Below, piece by piece: positions 23,023-32,263 of a stretch of 64,000 nt of DNA. The stretch's first letter is position 1; the number at the start of each line of letters is the position of its first letter. The notes beneath the pieces were generated by a model, which saw only the letters and a list, made by a program, of their open reading frames with translations, ran no database searches and was not told the DNA's origin. The DNA is from Deltaproteobacteria bacterium (GTDB lineage Bacteria > Desulfobacterota > JAFDED01): assembly GCA_019310535.1 (NCBI GenBank), contig JAFDED010000004.1:1-64000 (forward strand), read 5' to 3'. The translations under genes and the position numbers were made by a program.

Positions 23023-23051
23023 TTGACAAAAAGAGAAACCCTCGATAATGT
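23023..23051 (+). promoter_or_regulatory. Candidate sigma70 promoter upstream of hsp20
   Basis: TTGACA (23023-23028), 17-nt spacer, TAATGT (23046-23051). Confidence 0.6.
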
Positions 23052-23184
23052 GAAAAATGCCTTACCTTAAATGAGTGTCCCGGTTAATGTGCAAATAATT
23101 GATCCGCGGGGGAGATTACCGGTTGTTCCGGCGTGTACCTGGAAAAAGCATTGGTTTCCGGGGAACGTTGAAAAGAGGTAAAGA

Positions 23185-23625
23185 ATGGAGTATTTTAACA
23201 ATAACCTGCTAATAAAAATAGATGTCGTTCAAAAAAGAACAGAGGAAATGATAAAAGAGTTTTTCGGCGATGCATACTCCACGAAATTGCTTGAATATCG
23301 TTATTGGACGCCCGCCGTGGATATTTATGAAACTGATGAAGATATTATCATCCTCGTGGAGCTGGCCGGTGTAAGGCGGGAAGATATCTCAGTTATACTT
23401 GACTGCGACGCGGTCTGCATCGTCGGAAAAAGAATTGCCTCTACCATTCCGCACAAAATTCGCCAGCACCAGATGGAGATACCTTTTGGGGTGTTTAAGC
23501 GGGTTTTTAGAGTTTCGGTCCCTATTAAGGGTGACGAGGTTGAGGCGAGTTTTCAGGATGGCTTCCTGACCATCCGAATGCCCAAGCAAGGGCCGGTTTC
23601 AGTGAAAATCTATGTGGAAAAGTGA
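23185..23625 (+). CDS. Hsp20/alpha-crystallin small heat-shock protein
   Basis: WTPAVDIYETDEDIIILVELAGVRREDISV, GVFKRVFRVSVPIKGDEVEASFQDGFLTIRMPK. Confidence 0.93.
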   Translation: MEYFNNNLLIKIDVVQKRTEEMIKEFFGDAYSTKLLEYRYWTPAVDIYETDEDIIILVELAGVRREDISVILDCDAVCIVGKRIASTIPHKIRQHQMEIPFGVFKRVFRVSVPIKGDEVEASFQDGFLTIRMPKQGPVSVKIYVEK

Positions 23626-23723
23626 AATGGTTTTATTTTCAGGAAGAAGTCGTGTATGTGATGATGGATATTTTTCCAATGACTTAGTTGAAATGGATAT
23701 GTAGCGTTTGTTATGGGAGTTTC

Positions 23724-26162
23724 ATGGTGAGCGCGGAGACCGAAAAAAAGAATGGAGAAACCGAGCCGGCTCAGAATGCGCCGGAGGAGCCATCGTCATC
23801 TGTCCCCAGTGAGATTCCAATTCTTCCCACGGGGGATATGGTGATTTTCCCACGGATGATTCTTCCCCTGCTGGTCAAGCAGGAAAACTTGGTCAAGATG
23901 ATTGAAGATCTGATTGTTGGGGATAGAATCCTGGGAACGGTGCTTCTTCGGCAGCCGGAAGTTGAAGAAGTAAAGCCGGAAAATCTTTACTCCATTGGGA
24001 CGGCCAGCATTATCCACAAGATGGTGAAGATGTTCGATGGCGGTATTCGCCTGTTGGTACAGGGGCTTGAGCGGGTTCAGATACAGCGGTTTTCCACCGA
24101 AACACCATATTTTCGTGCGGCTGTGGAAATTTTGGAAGACCGGATAGAGGAGGGAGAGCATGAGGAAATAGCGGCGCTGATGGTGAATATTCGCAATATG
24201 TTCCAGCGGATCATGGAGCTTTCACCTCATCTGCCCTCAGAACTGGGCGCCATGCTTACCAGCGTGGAGGAGCCGGGCAGTCTGGCCGATCTACTGTCCG
24301 CCAATCTTAATATCCCTTTGACCGACAAGCAAGAAATATTGGAGACGCTCTCGGTTTTGGATAGACTAAAAAAAGTTTTGGTTAAGCTCAATCAACAACT
24401 GGAGGTGCTTGAGCTCGGCAATAAGATCCAGTCCCAGGTAAAAGAGGGAATAGACAAAAGCCAGAGGGAGTACTTTTTAAGAGAGCAGCTCAAGGCCATC
24501 CAAAAGGAACTGGGCGAAAAGGACGAGCGAACGGTTGAAATTGAGGAACTTCGCGAGCGCCTTGAAAAGGCGGGCCTCCCGGAAGGCGCCATGAAAGAAG
24601 CCCTCAGGGAGTTGGACCGGCTTGCCAGTATGCCTCCGGCCGCGGCTGAATACACAGTGGCCCGGACGTACCTGGAATGGCTTATCGAGTTGCCATGGAA
24701 CCTTTCCACGGAAGACAATCTGGACATTTCAGCCGCAAAAGAAGTGCTGGACGAGGATCATTACAATCTGGAAAAACTCAAAAAGCGCGTTATAGAATAC
24801 CTGGCCGTACGGCAGCTCAAAAAAGATATGAAAGGTCCCATTTTATGTTTTGTGGGTCCCCCCGGTACAGGGAAAACCTCTCTCGGCCAATCGATCGCAA
24901 GGGCACTGGGACGGAAATTTATGCGTATATCCCTTGGTGGCGTGCGGGACGAGGCGGAGATTCGCGGTCATCGACGCACATATGTGGGTGCGCTTCCGGG
25001 GAGGATTATCCAGGGTATCCGCCGGGTCGGGTTCAACAACCCCGTCTTTATGCTGGACGAGATTGATAAACTGGGGATGGACTTTCGCGGCGATCCGTCC
25101 TCCGCGCTCCTGGAAGTTCTGGATCCCGAGCAAAATTTTTCTTTTTCCGATCACTACCTGGATGTGGAGTTCGATCTCTCCCGAGTGATGTTCATTGCCA
25201 CCGCAAACATCCTGGACACCATCCCCCCGGCGCTACTGGACCGGATGGAGGTGCTGAATTTACCGGGATACACCGAAGAAGAGAAACTGGGAATCGCCCG
25301 TAAGTATTTGATTCCTCGCCAGATTCGAGAGCACGGGATACGGGAAGATCAGCTTAGAATCGAGGATGAGGCTGTTAAGGCAATAATACGCGGCTACACC
25401 CGGGAGGCCGGCCTTCGAAACCTGGAGCGAGAGATTGCCACGATTTGCAGGGGCGTTGCCCGAAAGGTGGTGGAAGGTCATTATGAGTCCATCACTATCC
25501 GCTCCGAGGACCTCCATGAGTATTTGGGAGCAATAAAGTTCATATTCGAGGCAGCGGAACGCACTGCTGAGCCTGGAGTTGCCACCGGCCTTGCCTGGAC
25601 TCCTGCGGGTGGAGACATTTTATTTGTGGAAGCAACCCGGATGCCGGGCAAGCAGAATCTCACCCTCACGGGTTCCCTGGGAGAAATCATGAAAGAGTCG
25701 GCACAGGCCGCTCTGAGTTATATCCGTTCCCGGTCGCAGGAATTGGACATTCCCGAGGACATATTCAGCAAAAACGACATTCACATCCATGTTCCGGCGG
25801 GCGCTATTCCCAAAGACGGCCCTTCGGCGGGGGTCACAATCTTCACAGCACTGGTTTCGCTTCTCACCGATCGTCCTGTCCGCAGCGATATCGCTATGAC
25901 CGGTGAGATTACCCTGCGAGGCCTCGTGTTGCCGGTAGGCGGGATCAAAGAAAAGGTACTGGCGGCCCATCGGGCAGGGCTTCGACAGGTTATCCTTCCC
26001 AGACGAAATGAAAAGGATCTAGAGGATATTCCGGAGACCGTAAAGAAGGATATGACGTTTCACTTTGTCGATCGCATGAGCGAGCTTGTAAACCTTTCCC
26101 TGCGGCGCGATGGCGCGGTCAGTGCCGAAGTAACGAACGGAAATCGAAAAGAACGTCCGTAA
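23724..26162 (+). CDS. lon: ATP-dependent protease Lon
   Basis: [48 protein letters not shown] catalytic Ser. Start assigned by inspection. Confidence 0.97.
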   Translation: MVSAETEKKNGETEPAQNAPEEPSSSVPSEIPILPTGDMVIFPRMILPLLVKQENLVKMIEDLIVGDRILGTVLLRQPEVEEVKPENLYSIGTASIIHKMVKMFDGGIRLLVQGLERVQIQRFSTETPYFRAAVEILEDRIEEGEHEEIAALMVNIRNMFQRIMELSPHLPSELGAMLTSVEEPGSLADLLSANLNIPLTDKQEILETLSVLDRLKKVLVKLNQQLEVLELGNKIQSQVKEGIDKSQREYFLREQLKAIQKELGEKDERTVEIEELRERLEKAGLPEGAMKEALRELDRLASMPPAAAEYTVARTYLEWLIELPWNLSTEDNLDISAAKEVLDEDHYNLEKLKKRVIEYLAVRQLKKDMKGPILCFVGPPGTGKTSLGQSIARALGRKFMRISLGGVRDEAEIRGHRRTYVGALPGRIIQGIRRVGFNNPVFMLDEIDKLGMDFRGDPSSALLEVLDPEQNFSFSDHYLDVEFDLSRVMFIATANILDTIPPALLDRMEVLNLPGYTEEEKLGIARKYLIPRQIREHGIREDQLRIEDEAVKAIIRGYTREAGLRNLEREIATICRGVARKVVEGHYESITIRSEDLHEYLGAIKFIFEAAERTAEPGVATGLAWTPAGGDILFVEATRMPGKQNLTLTGSLGEIMKESAQAALSYIRSRSQELDIPEDIFSKNDIHIHVPAGAIPKDGPSAGVTIFTALVSLLTDRPVRSDIAMTGEITLRGLVLPVGGIKEKVLAAHRAGLRQVILPRRNEKDLEDIPETVKKDMTFHFVDRMSELVNLSLRRDGAVSAEVTNGNRKERP

Positions 26163-26298
26163 ATCTTGAACCGCCTTCATATCAAAAACACCCTCTCCCT
26201 TTTCATTGCTGACCTCCGTTAAGATCGACATTTCATTCTTAACGCTTCTTATTAAGAATGGTGATGGAATGCGATCTTGGTGCCGTGAGGATAAAGAC

Positions 26299-27840
26299 AT
26301 GATACACATGAACATTAAAGAGACGTTAGACGAGCTCGGCATACGAGAAGTCAACTCCGGTGTGTTTGCAGGGCAATGGATTGAAAAACCATCGGGCGGT
26401 GAACTGGTTTCCTTTTCGCCTATCAATGGAGAGCCCATTGCCCGGGTGCTCATAGCGTCGGAGAGAGATCTCGATCACGTGCTGGAATCCGCTCAGCATG
26501 CGTTCAGGCAATGGCGAATGGTGCCCGCACCGACGCGCGGGGAGATAGTCCGGCAGATCGGCCTGGCCCTTCGGGAGAAGAAAAGCGCTCTGGGTCGTTT
26601 GGTTACTCTGGAGATGGGAAAAATTCTGCCCGAGGGCGAGGGCGAAGTACAGGAGATGATCGATATTTCGGATTTTGTTGTGGGTCTCTCCCGGCAGTTG
26701 TACGGACTGACCATGGCCAGCGAACGGCCATTGCACCGCCTTTATGAGCAATGGCATCCCCTCGGGCCCGTGGGCGTCATCACCGCATTCAATTTTCCAG
26801 TGGCGGTCTGGTCATGGAATGCGTTGCTGGCAGCCGTGTGCGGCGACACCATTGTGTGGAAACCCTCCAGCCAGGTGCCCCTGTGTGCCATCGCTGTGCA
26901 GAACATTGTCAACGGTGTGCTCTCCAGGAATGGATACACCGGTGTTATGAACCTGGTGATCGGCAGCGGTGATACGATAGGTGAAAGGTTCATAGCCGAT
27001 CGGCGCGTACCGCTGATCAGTGCCACGGGATCCTGTCCCATGGGGAAGCGCGTGGCCGAGGTCGTGAGTAAACGGCTGGGACGAACCATCCTGGAGTTGG
27101 GAGGAAACAACGCCGTTATCATCATGGACGATGCCGACCTTGATCTGGCCGTTCGGGCCGTTTTATTCGGCGCCGTGGGCACAGCGGGACAACGCTGTAC
27201 AACCATCCGCCGGCTGATCCTGCACAAACGCATTACCCGTGATATGACAGAACGTCTGGTTCAAGCTTATGGTGATGTCCCTATCGGCAATCCTCTAGAG
27301 CCCGGTATCCTGATGGGGCCCATGGTCAGCCGCCGGGCGGTTGAGGACATGATGAGGGCCCTGGAAAGGATACGTCGGGAAGGGGGGAAAATACTGTACG
27401 GGGGAAAGTTGGTGGAGGATCCGGCACTGAAAAGAGGCTGTTATGTTCAACCCGCGCTGGTGAAGGCCCGCAAAGAAATGCCCATTCTTCAGGAGGAGGT
27501 CTTTGCCCCGATCCTCTACGTAATCGAGGTTGAGGACCTACCGGAAGCTCTGGAAGTTCATAATGATGTGCCGCAAGGGCTCAGTTCCGCAATATTTACA
27601 GATAGTCTTCGGACTGCGGAGACGTTCCTGGGGCCGGCGGGAAGCGATTGCGGCATCGCCAATGTCAATATCGGCACCAGCGGGGCGGAGATCGGGGGAG
27701 CCTTTGGGGGAGAGAAAGACACCGGGGGCGGCCGGGAAGCCGGTTCAGACTCGTGGAAGGCCTATATGAGGCGCCAGACCGTTACCATCAACTGGTCCAG
27801 GGAACTCCCTCTTGCCCAGGGGATTAAGTTTGGGAATTGA
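26299..27840 (+). CDS. Aldehyde dehydrogenase (ALDH7/aminoadipate-semialdehyde-like)
   Basis: GPVGVITAFNFPVAVWSWN, LELGGNNAVIIMDDADL, GTAGQRCTTIRRL active-site Cys; GAGG upstream of ATG 26299. Confidence 0.9.
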   Translation: MIHMNIKETLDELGIREVNSGVFAGQWIEKPSGGELVSFSPINGEPIARVLIASERDLDHVLESAQHAFRQWRMVPAPTRGEIVRQIGLALREKKSALGRLVTLEMGKILPEGEGEVQEMIDISDFVVGLSRQLYGLTMASERPLHRLYEQWHPLGPVGVITAFNFPVAVWSWNALLAAVCGDTIVWKPSSQVPLCAIAVQNIVNGVLSRNGYTGVMNLVIGSGDTIGERFIADRRVPLISATGSCPMGKRVAEVVSKRLGRTILELGGNNAVIIMDDADLDLAVRAVLFGAVGTAGQRCTTIRRLILHKRITRDMTERLVQAYGDVPIGNPLEPGILMGPMVSRRAVEDMMRALERIRREGGKILYGGKLVEDPALKRGCYVQPALVKARKEMPILQEEVFAPILYVIEVEDLPEALEVHNDVPQGLSSAIFTDSLRTAETFLGPAGSDCGIANVNIGTSGAEIGGAFGGEKDTGGGREAGSDSWKAYMRRQTVTINWSRELPLAQGIKFGN

Positions 27841-28019
27841 CGGTTTTGATCAGTCCGCGGAGTCGCCCTTAAGCCATTGCGTCTCCCGGGTGGAACCGGA
27901 TACTAAGCGTCGCAGGAGCTAAGCCTTGTTGGTTGGAAATGCCGTACTCAAGCTCCTCTCGAGCGTTTCCGCAGAGACAACCTTCCTGGATGGGCAATAG
28001 TGTATAAGGAGAAAAATCC

Positions 28020-28703
28020 ATGAGCAAAAATGTAGCGCTGATTCATGCCACCCGAGCGGCCATCGAGCCAACCCATACAGCCCTGCATGAGGCGTTGCCT
28101 GCCCATGAGATCGTTCATTATATGGACGAGGCGCTTTTAAAAATTGCCCATGACAAAGGCTCCACCTCTTCCGAGGTTTTGCGCAGGTTCTTCAGATTGT
28201 TTATTTCGGCCGAGGAAGGGGGCGCCTGTGTGGCGCTGATGACCTGTTCTTCATTAACAAAGTGTGCTGACCTTCTGAGGCCCATGCTGCGGTTTCCGGT
28301 GGTCAAGATCGATACACCCATGATGGAAAGGGCCGTTTCTTTCGGGGGAAAAATCGGCATTGTGGCCACGATGTCCAGCGCCATAAATCCTGCGCGCGAA
28401 CAACTCGAACAGATCGCCCGGGAGAGGGGTGTGATCCTTAATGAGCGGTCTGTTGTGGTCGAGGGCGCTTTTCAAGCATTAATTGACAATGATCGGGAGC
28501 GACATGACCAACTGGTGATGAAGAAAGTTCGCGCCCTTGCCCGCGGCTGTGATGCTATTGTTCTCGCCCAGGCATCCATCGCCGGGGTAGCTGCAAGGGA
28601 TGACCTGAAGATTTCTGTTCCTGTCTTGACCAGCCCACCACTGGCCGCCGCTCGTGTGAGGGAAATCCTGGAGCGGGGTAAAAAGGCGCATCATACCGCG
28701 TGA
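28020..28703 (+). CDS. Asp/Glu/hydantoin-racemase-superfamily protein
   Basis: VALMTCSSLTKCADLL first Cys motif; second motif reads CDAIVLAQASIAG. Confidence 0.7.
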   Translation: MSKNVALIHATRAAIEPTHTALHEALPAHEIVHYMDEALLKIAHDKGSTSSEVLRRFFRLFISAEEGGACVALMTCSSLTKCADLLRPMLRFPVVKIDTPMMERAVSFGGKIGIVATMSSAINPAREQLEQIARERGVILNERSVVVEGAFQALIDNDRERHDQLVMKKVRALARGCDAIVLAQASIAGVAARDDLKISVPVLTSPPLAAARVREILERGKKAHHTA

Positions 28704-28981
28704 TGCTCATTTCACCATGTGAGGAGTCTGCCGGAAAACCTGATGTAATTTTAACTTTTGAGAATTCTGGTCTTCGAAAAATCGATGCCTTTTGATATAG
28801 CGTTCCATACTTGTGCGCGCGGCAAGGAAAACTGTCCCGGACAGTACCGCACTATGCAATGTATTGATCGGGTACCGAGGGAAAGAAAACCGTGATCACA
28901 AGTAATAGGAGTTCCTCTTTGGTAAAGGGAGATATAAACATGAGAATTTTGAGTCAAGGCTGTAACCCGGGATAAAAAGAT

Positions 28982-30178
28982 ATGGAAAAAACGGCAATAA
29001 TACTTGCTCCCGATGATAGAGGGCTTCAACCGGTATTCGGTATTCCCGCAGTTCGCAGGCTCGCTCTTCTCATCCTCCAGATGGGGCTTCGAGCTGTACA
29101 TATAGTCGGGCACGTCAATCCCCTTACCGCGATTCTTTCCGATCTTCTCCCACCGCAAGCATTCCATCAGTTGGACGATCCATCCTCGCTGGATCGAGTT
29201 GCGGAGGGGCTCGCTCTTCTTGATGAAGAGAGGGTTCTCGTGTTAAAAGCCAATCTTGTCATTGACCGGCATTCCCTTGCTCGATTGATTGAGGCCGGGA
29301 ATAACTCGGGCCTTTATTATATGGAAGCCGTGGGGGAGAACGGCGCTGAAAGACTTTACGTGTGCAGCCCCGCCGATCTTGTCTCGGTCTTCCGCGGCCT
29401 ATGGTCGCTTGATTCATCATATTTTACAATTCCAGACAAAGCGCAGCTCGTCCGGGGTGTTGCGGGACTTCCTTATGCTGCCGACAAGGGAGAGGAGCAG
29501 ACAAGGTCTGCAGAGGCCAAGCTGATTGCGGCCCTTTCCTTCCAGACCGCAGCGGGTGATGGCTTTTTAGCCCGCCATTTTGATCGGCGAATCTCACGCG
29601 CTATCAGCGAGAGGCTTGCCCGAACCAGGGCGACACCGAATCAAATCACTCTCGGCGGCATGACAATAGGGCTTATCGGGGCATACCTTCTTTCATGGCC
29701 GGGCTACTGGTCCCACCTCATCGGCTCTTTGTTGTTTCTCTTTTGCGTCATTGTGGATGGTGTTGACGGTGAGGTGGCCCGTTTGACGGTACAAGAGACC
29801 CGCTTCGGCCATTATCTGGATATAATTACAGACAATATAGTGCATGGTGCCATTTTCGCGGGGATAGCTTTTGGCCTTTACCATGACACAGGTGATGGAG
29901 GGTACCTGCGTGCTTTATGGTTTCTCATGGGCGGTTTTGGACTGAGTATTGTTGCGGTGTATCACTGTATTTTAAGGCGAAGCCCCGATGAGCTCAGACG
30001 ATCACCCATTACTATTCGGCTGATGACGCTCCTGGCCAGCCGCGACTTTGCCTATCTTGTTGTCGTCCTGGCAATTTTTAACAGACTCAGTTGGTTCCTA
30101 ATCGGTGCAGCGGCAGGGTCTTATCTGTTTGCCGCTGCTTTATGGATTATAAGTATCCGTGAAAAAGCAAACGCGTGA
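28982..30178 (+). CDS. CDP-alcohol phosphatidyltransferase with N-terminal degenerate nucleotidyltransferase-like domain
   Basis: CDP-OH motif DGVDGEVARLTVQETRFGHYLDIITDN; N-terminal region lacks the GxGxR motif. Confidence 0.85.
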   Translation: MEKTAIILAPDDRGLQPVFGIPAVRRLALLILQMGLRAVHIVGHVNPLTAILSDLLPPQAFHQLDDPSSLDRVAEGLALLDEERVLVLKANLVIDRHSLARLIEAGNNSGLYYMEAVGENGAERLYVCSPADLVSVFRGLWSLDSSYFTIPDKAQLVRGVAGLPYAADKGEEQTRSAEAKLIAALSFQTAAGDGFLARHFDRRISRAISERLARTRATPNQITLGGMTIGLIGAYLLSWPGYWSHLIGSLLFLFCVIVDGVDGEVARLTVQETRFGHYLDIITDNIVHGAIFAGIAFGLYHDTGDGGYLRALWFLMGGFGLSIVAVYHCILRRSPDELRRSPITIRLMTLLASRDFAYLVVVLAIFNRLSWFLIGAAAGSYLFAAALWIISIREKANA

Positions 30179-30359
30179 CGATCGGCCAGTAACTTCCGCT
30201 CCATTCTCGCCACAGGCTGCGGAACACTGGAAAATGGCCGTAGCTGGGGGCAGGTCGCCATCCTCCCCTCAGATTACAAGAGAACACCTCGTGCGGCATA
30301 TAAGGCATATAATGCGTTCTTCGATTTGCAAACCGTAATCCCTGCGGCGATAGACTATC

Positions 30360-31577
30360 TCAATATTCAGTTAATTGGCAGCACCGATTGCAGATAGGAA
30401 GCAGTCCGCCCTGGTCCATGAGCATTCCGCGAAATTTCATAAAATTGGAACCGTGCCAGATCTCAAGAAAAGGGGTTTCATACACATTCCCCATGGAAAG
30501 AGGGGCATCTGTGAAAAGGTTGCACGGGTAAACATTGCCATCTGCGTCTATGGTGGGCTCATCAAAGGGCACCGGGCAGGGACCGCGACCAAGATCCCAG
30601 GAATAATCGGCATATAAGCGAGGAATCTGATGTAAGGGAATATGAGGGAGGGGTTCCAGTAAAAAGTCGAAAGCTTCCTTTTTAAGCGCAGAGACAACTT
30701 TAACGATTCTGTAACCCTCCTCGACGAAATCTGAATAATCGTCCCTGAATCCTCCCGGTGACAAGACCCCTTTATCGACATCAAAGTATTTCTTTACCAG
30801 GTTAATGTACGCCTGCTCAGCTTGCTCAGGAATAAAAATCGGGGATAGTTTGATTTCCAAAACGTCTGCCAGTTCTTTTCCTCGTAAATCCCGGCAGAGA
30901 TTTCTCAGGGCCATGGCACCGTTGTGCCTGTTCATCGTGAAGGCAATCTGTACCAGGGGAGTGTTTCTTCCCAGCCTTTTTTTCATCTCCCGAAGAGCAT
31001 ACAGCCCTTTCATAGTTTTGTCATAGGCCCAGTTGCTACCTCTGATCTGGTTATGGGTATCTTTGTCGCCGTCTATTGAAACCGTTATTGATGTAACGCC
31101 TGATTTAACAACAGCACCGGCACAATGATCGAGCAACGTCCCGTTAGTAACAAATTTAACATAAAGGTTTTGTTTGCGCATCCTGTCCAGTAGCGTTTCA
31201 AATTGCGGATACAGTAAGGTCTCTCCACCTTCCATATCTATCAGTTTCAATCCCCTGGGTGTTAATTCATTCAGGATACGTTCTATGACTTCAATCTCAA
31301 GCAGGGTATTTCTTTTTGACGTATCGTACGCAAAATAGGCCCCGGTTTCTCCCCATTGGCCGCACATTTTGCACCTGAGGTTGCAATCATAGAGAATGCG
31401 AAGGTTGAGCTTGGTGGGAAAATAGGAACGGGGTGTAGGCATACGGCCGTGTTTCAAGATTTTCCTGATCCGGGTCGATTGTCTCCGCCCCAGCAGATAA
31501 AAGTAGTACCCGGCGTTTACTCTTAGATTTTTCCACAGTCTCCAGTAAAGCTTCATTCGTGTTTTAGAAAGTACCAT
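30360..31577 (-). CDS. Radical SAM/SPASM-domain protein
   Basis: CNLRCKMCGQWGE (CxxxCxxC), EGGETLLYP, C-terminal Cys cluster with YPCNLF and CNRCCQ. Confidence 0.88.
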   Translation of the reverse strand: MVLSKTRMKLYWRLWKNLRVNAGYYFYLLGRRQSTRIRKILKHGRMPTPRSYFPTKLNLRILYDCNLRCKMCGQWGETGAYFAYDTSKRNTLLEIEVIERILNELTPRGLKLIDMEGGETLLYPQFETLLDRMRKQNLYVKFVTNGTLLDHCAGAVVKSGVTSITVSIDGDKDTHNQIRGSNWAYDKTMKGLYALREMKKRLGRNTPLVQIAFTMNRHNGAMALRNLCRDLRGKELADVLEIKLSPIFIPEQAEQAYINLVKKYFDVDKGVLSPGGFRDDYSDFVEEGYRIVKVVSALKKEAFDFLLEPLPHIPLHQIPRLYADYSWDLGRGPCPVPFDEPTIDADGNVYPCNLFTDAPLSMGNVYETPFLEIWHGSNFMKFRGMLMDQGGLLPICNRCCQLTEY

Positions 31578-31604
31578 TGATTTCCTTACGTTAGGAAAAA
31601 TATT

Positions 31605-32219
31605 CTATGAGCTTTTTTCAATGGCCTGAAGCTGCAAGCGCATCTTTTGCAGGAGGATTTGATACGATTCCCGCTTGATCACTCTGCCGAAGGATTTCCG
31701 GTAGTTTTGGACAATGCTCACACCGTCGATCTTCACGTCGTGAACAAGCCACTCCTCATTCACCAGTGACAGGAAGTAATCCACTGGAATTTCCTCATGT
31801 GTCCGGAGGATGGTGGTCTTTACCACAGCCCGGCCCTGATTGATATCTTCTTCAGTGTAGAGAATTGTTTCTTGCCTGAGAAAGTCCAAGACAAGCCTCG
31901 TATAGGAGTCCTGAAAAAGGTCCTGGAAAATGCCTTTGAATTCTGTCCGTTGAGCGCCATTGAGCTCCTGCCAATACCGGCCCAGAGACTGCTCAGCCAT
32001 TGCATCGAAATCAAAATTTTTGGCGATGACCTTTTTAATGGCAATCCTCCTTACCTCCCTGAATTCATGACCCTGGAGTTCAGGATCGCCCTGGATAGAC
32101 ATCATATCTTCAAGCATTCGGCGTATTCCCTCTGTAGGCTCCTCTGCCTGACAGGGGGCATATAAATAGAAAAAGGAGAGGGCTGAGAGCATGGCCATCG
32201 CGATAATTTTCTCTTTCAT
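31605..32219 (-). CDS. MlaC/Ttg2D-family (HpnM-like) periplasmic protein
   Basis: Signal peptide; NFDFDAMAEQSLGRYWQELNGAQRTEFKGIFQDLFQDSYTRLVLDF; VHDVKIDGVSIVQNYRKSF typical of MlaC. Confidence 0.88.
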   Translation of the reverse strand: MKEKIIAMAMLSALSFFYLYAPCQAEEPTEGIRRMLEDMMSIQGDPELQGHEFREVRRIAIKKVIAKNFDFDAMAEQSLGRYWQELNGAQRTEFKGIFQDLFQDSYTRLVLDFLRQETILYTEEDINQGRAVVKTTILRTHEEIPVDYFLSLVNEEWLVHDVKIDGVSIVQNYRKSFGRVIKRESYQILLQKMRLQLQAIEKSS

Positions 32220-32263
32220 GATATCTCCTCACGTGGGAGCTGATCTATTGTTAGAAACTCACT

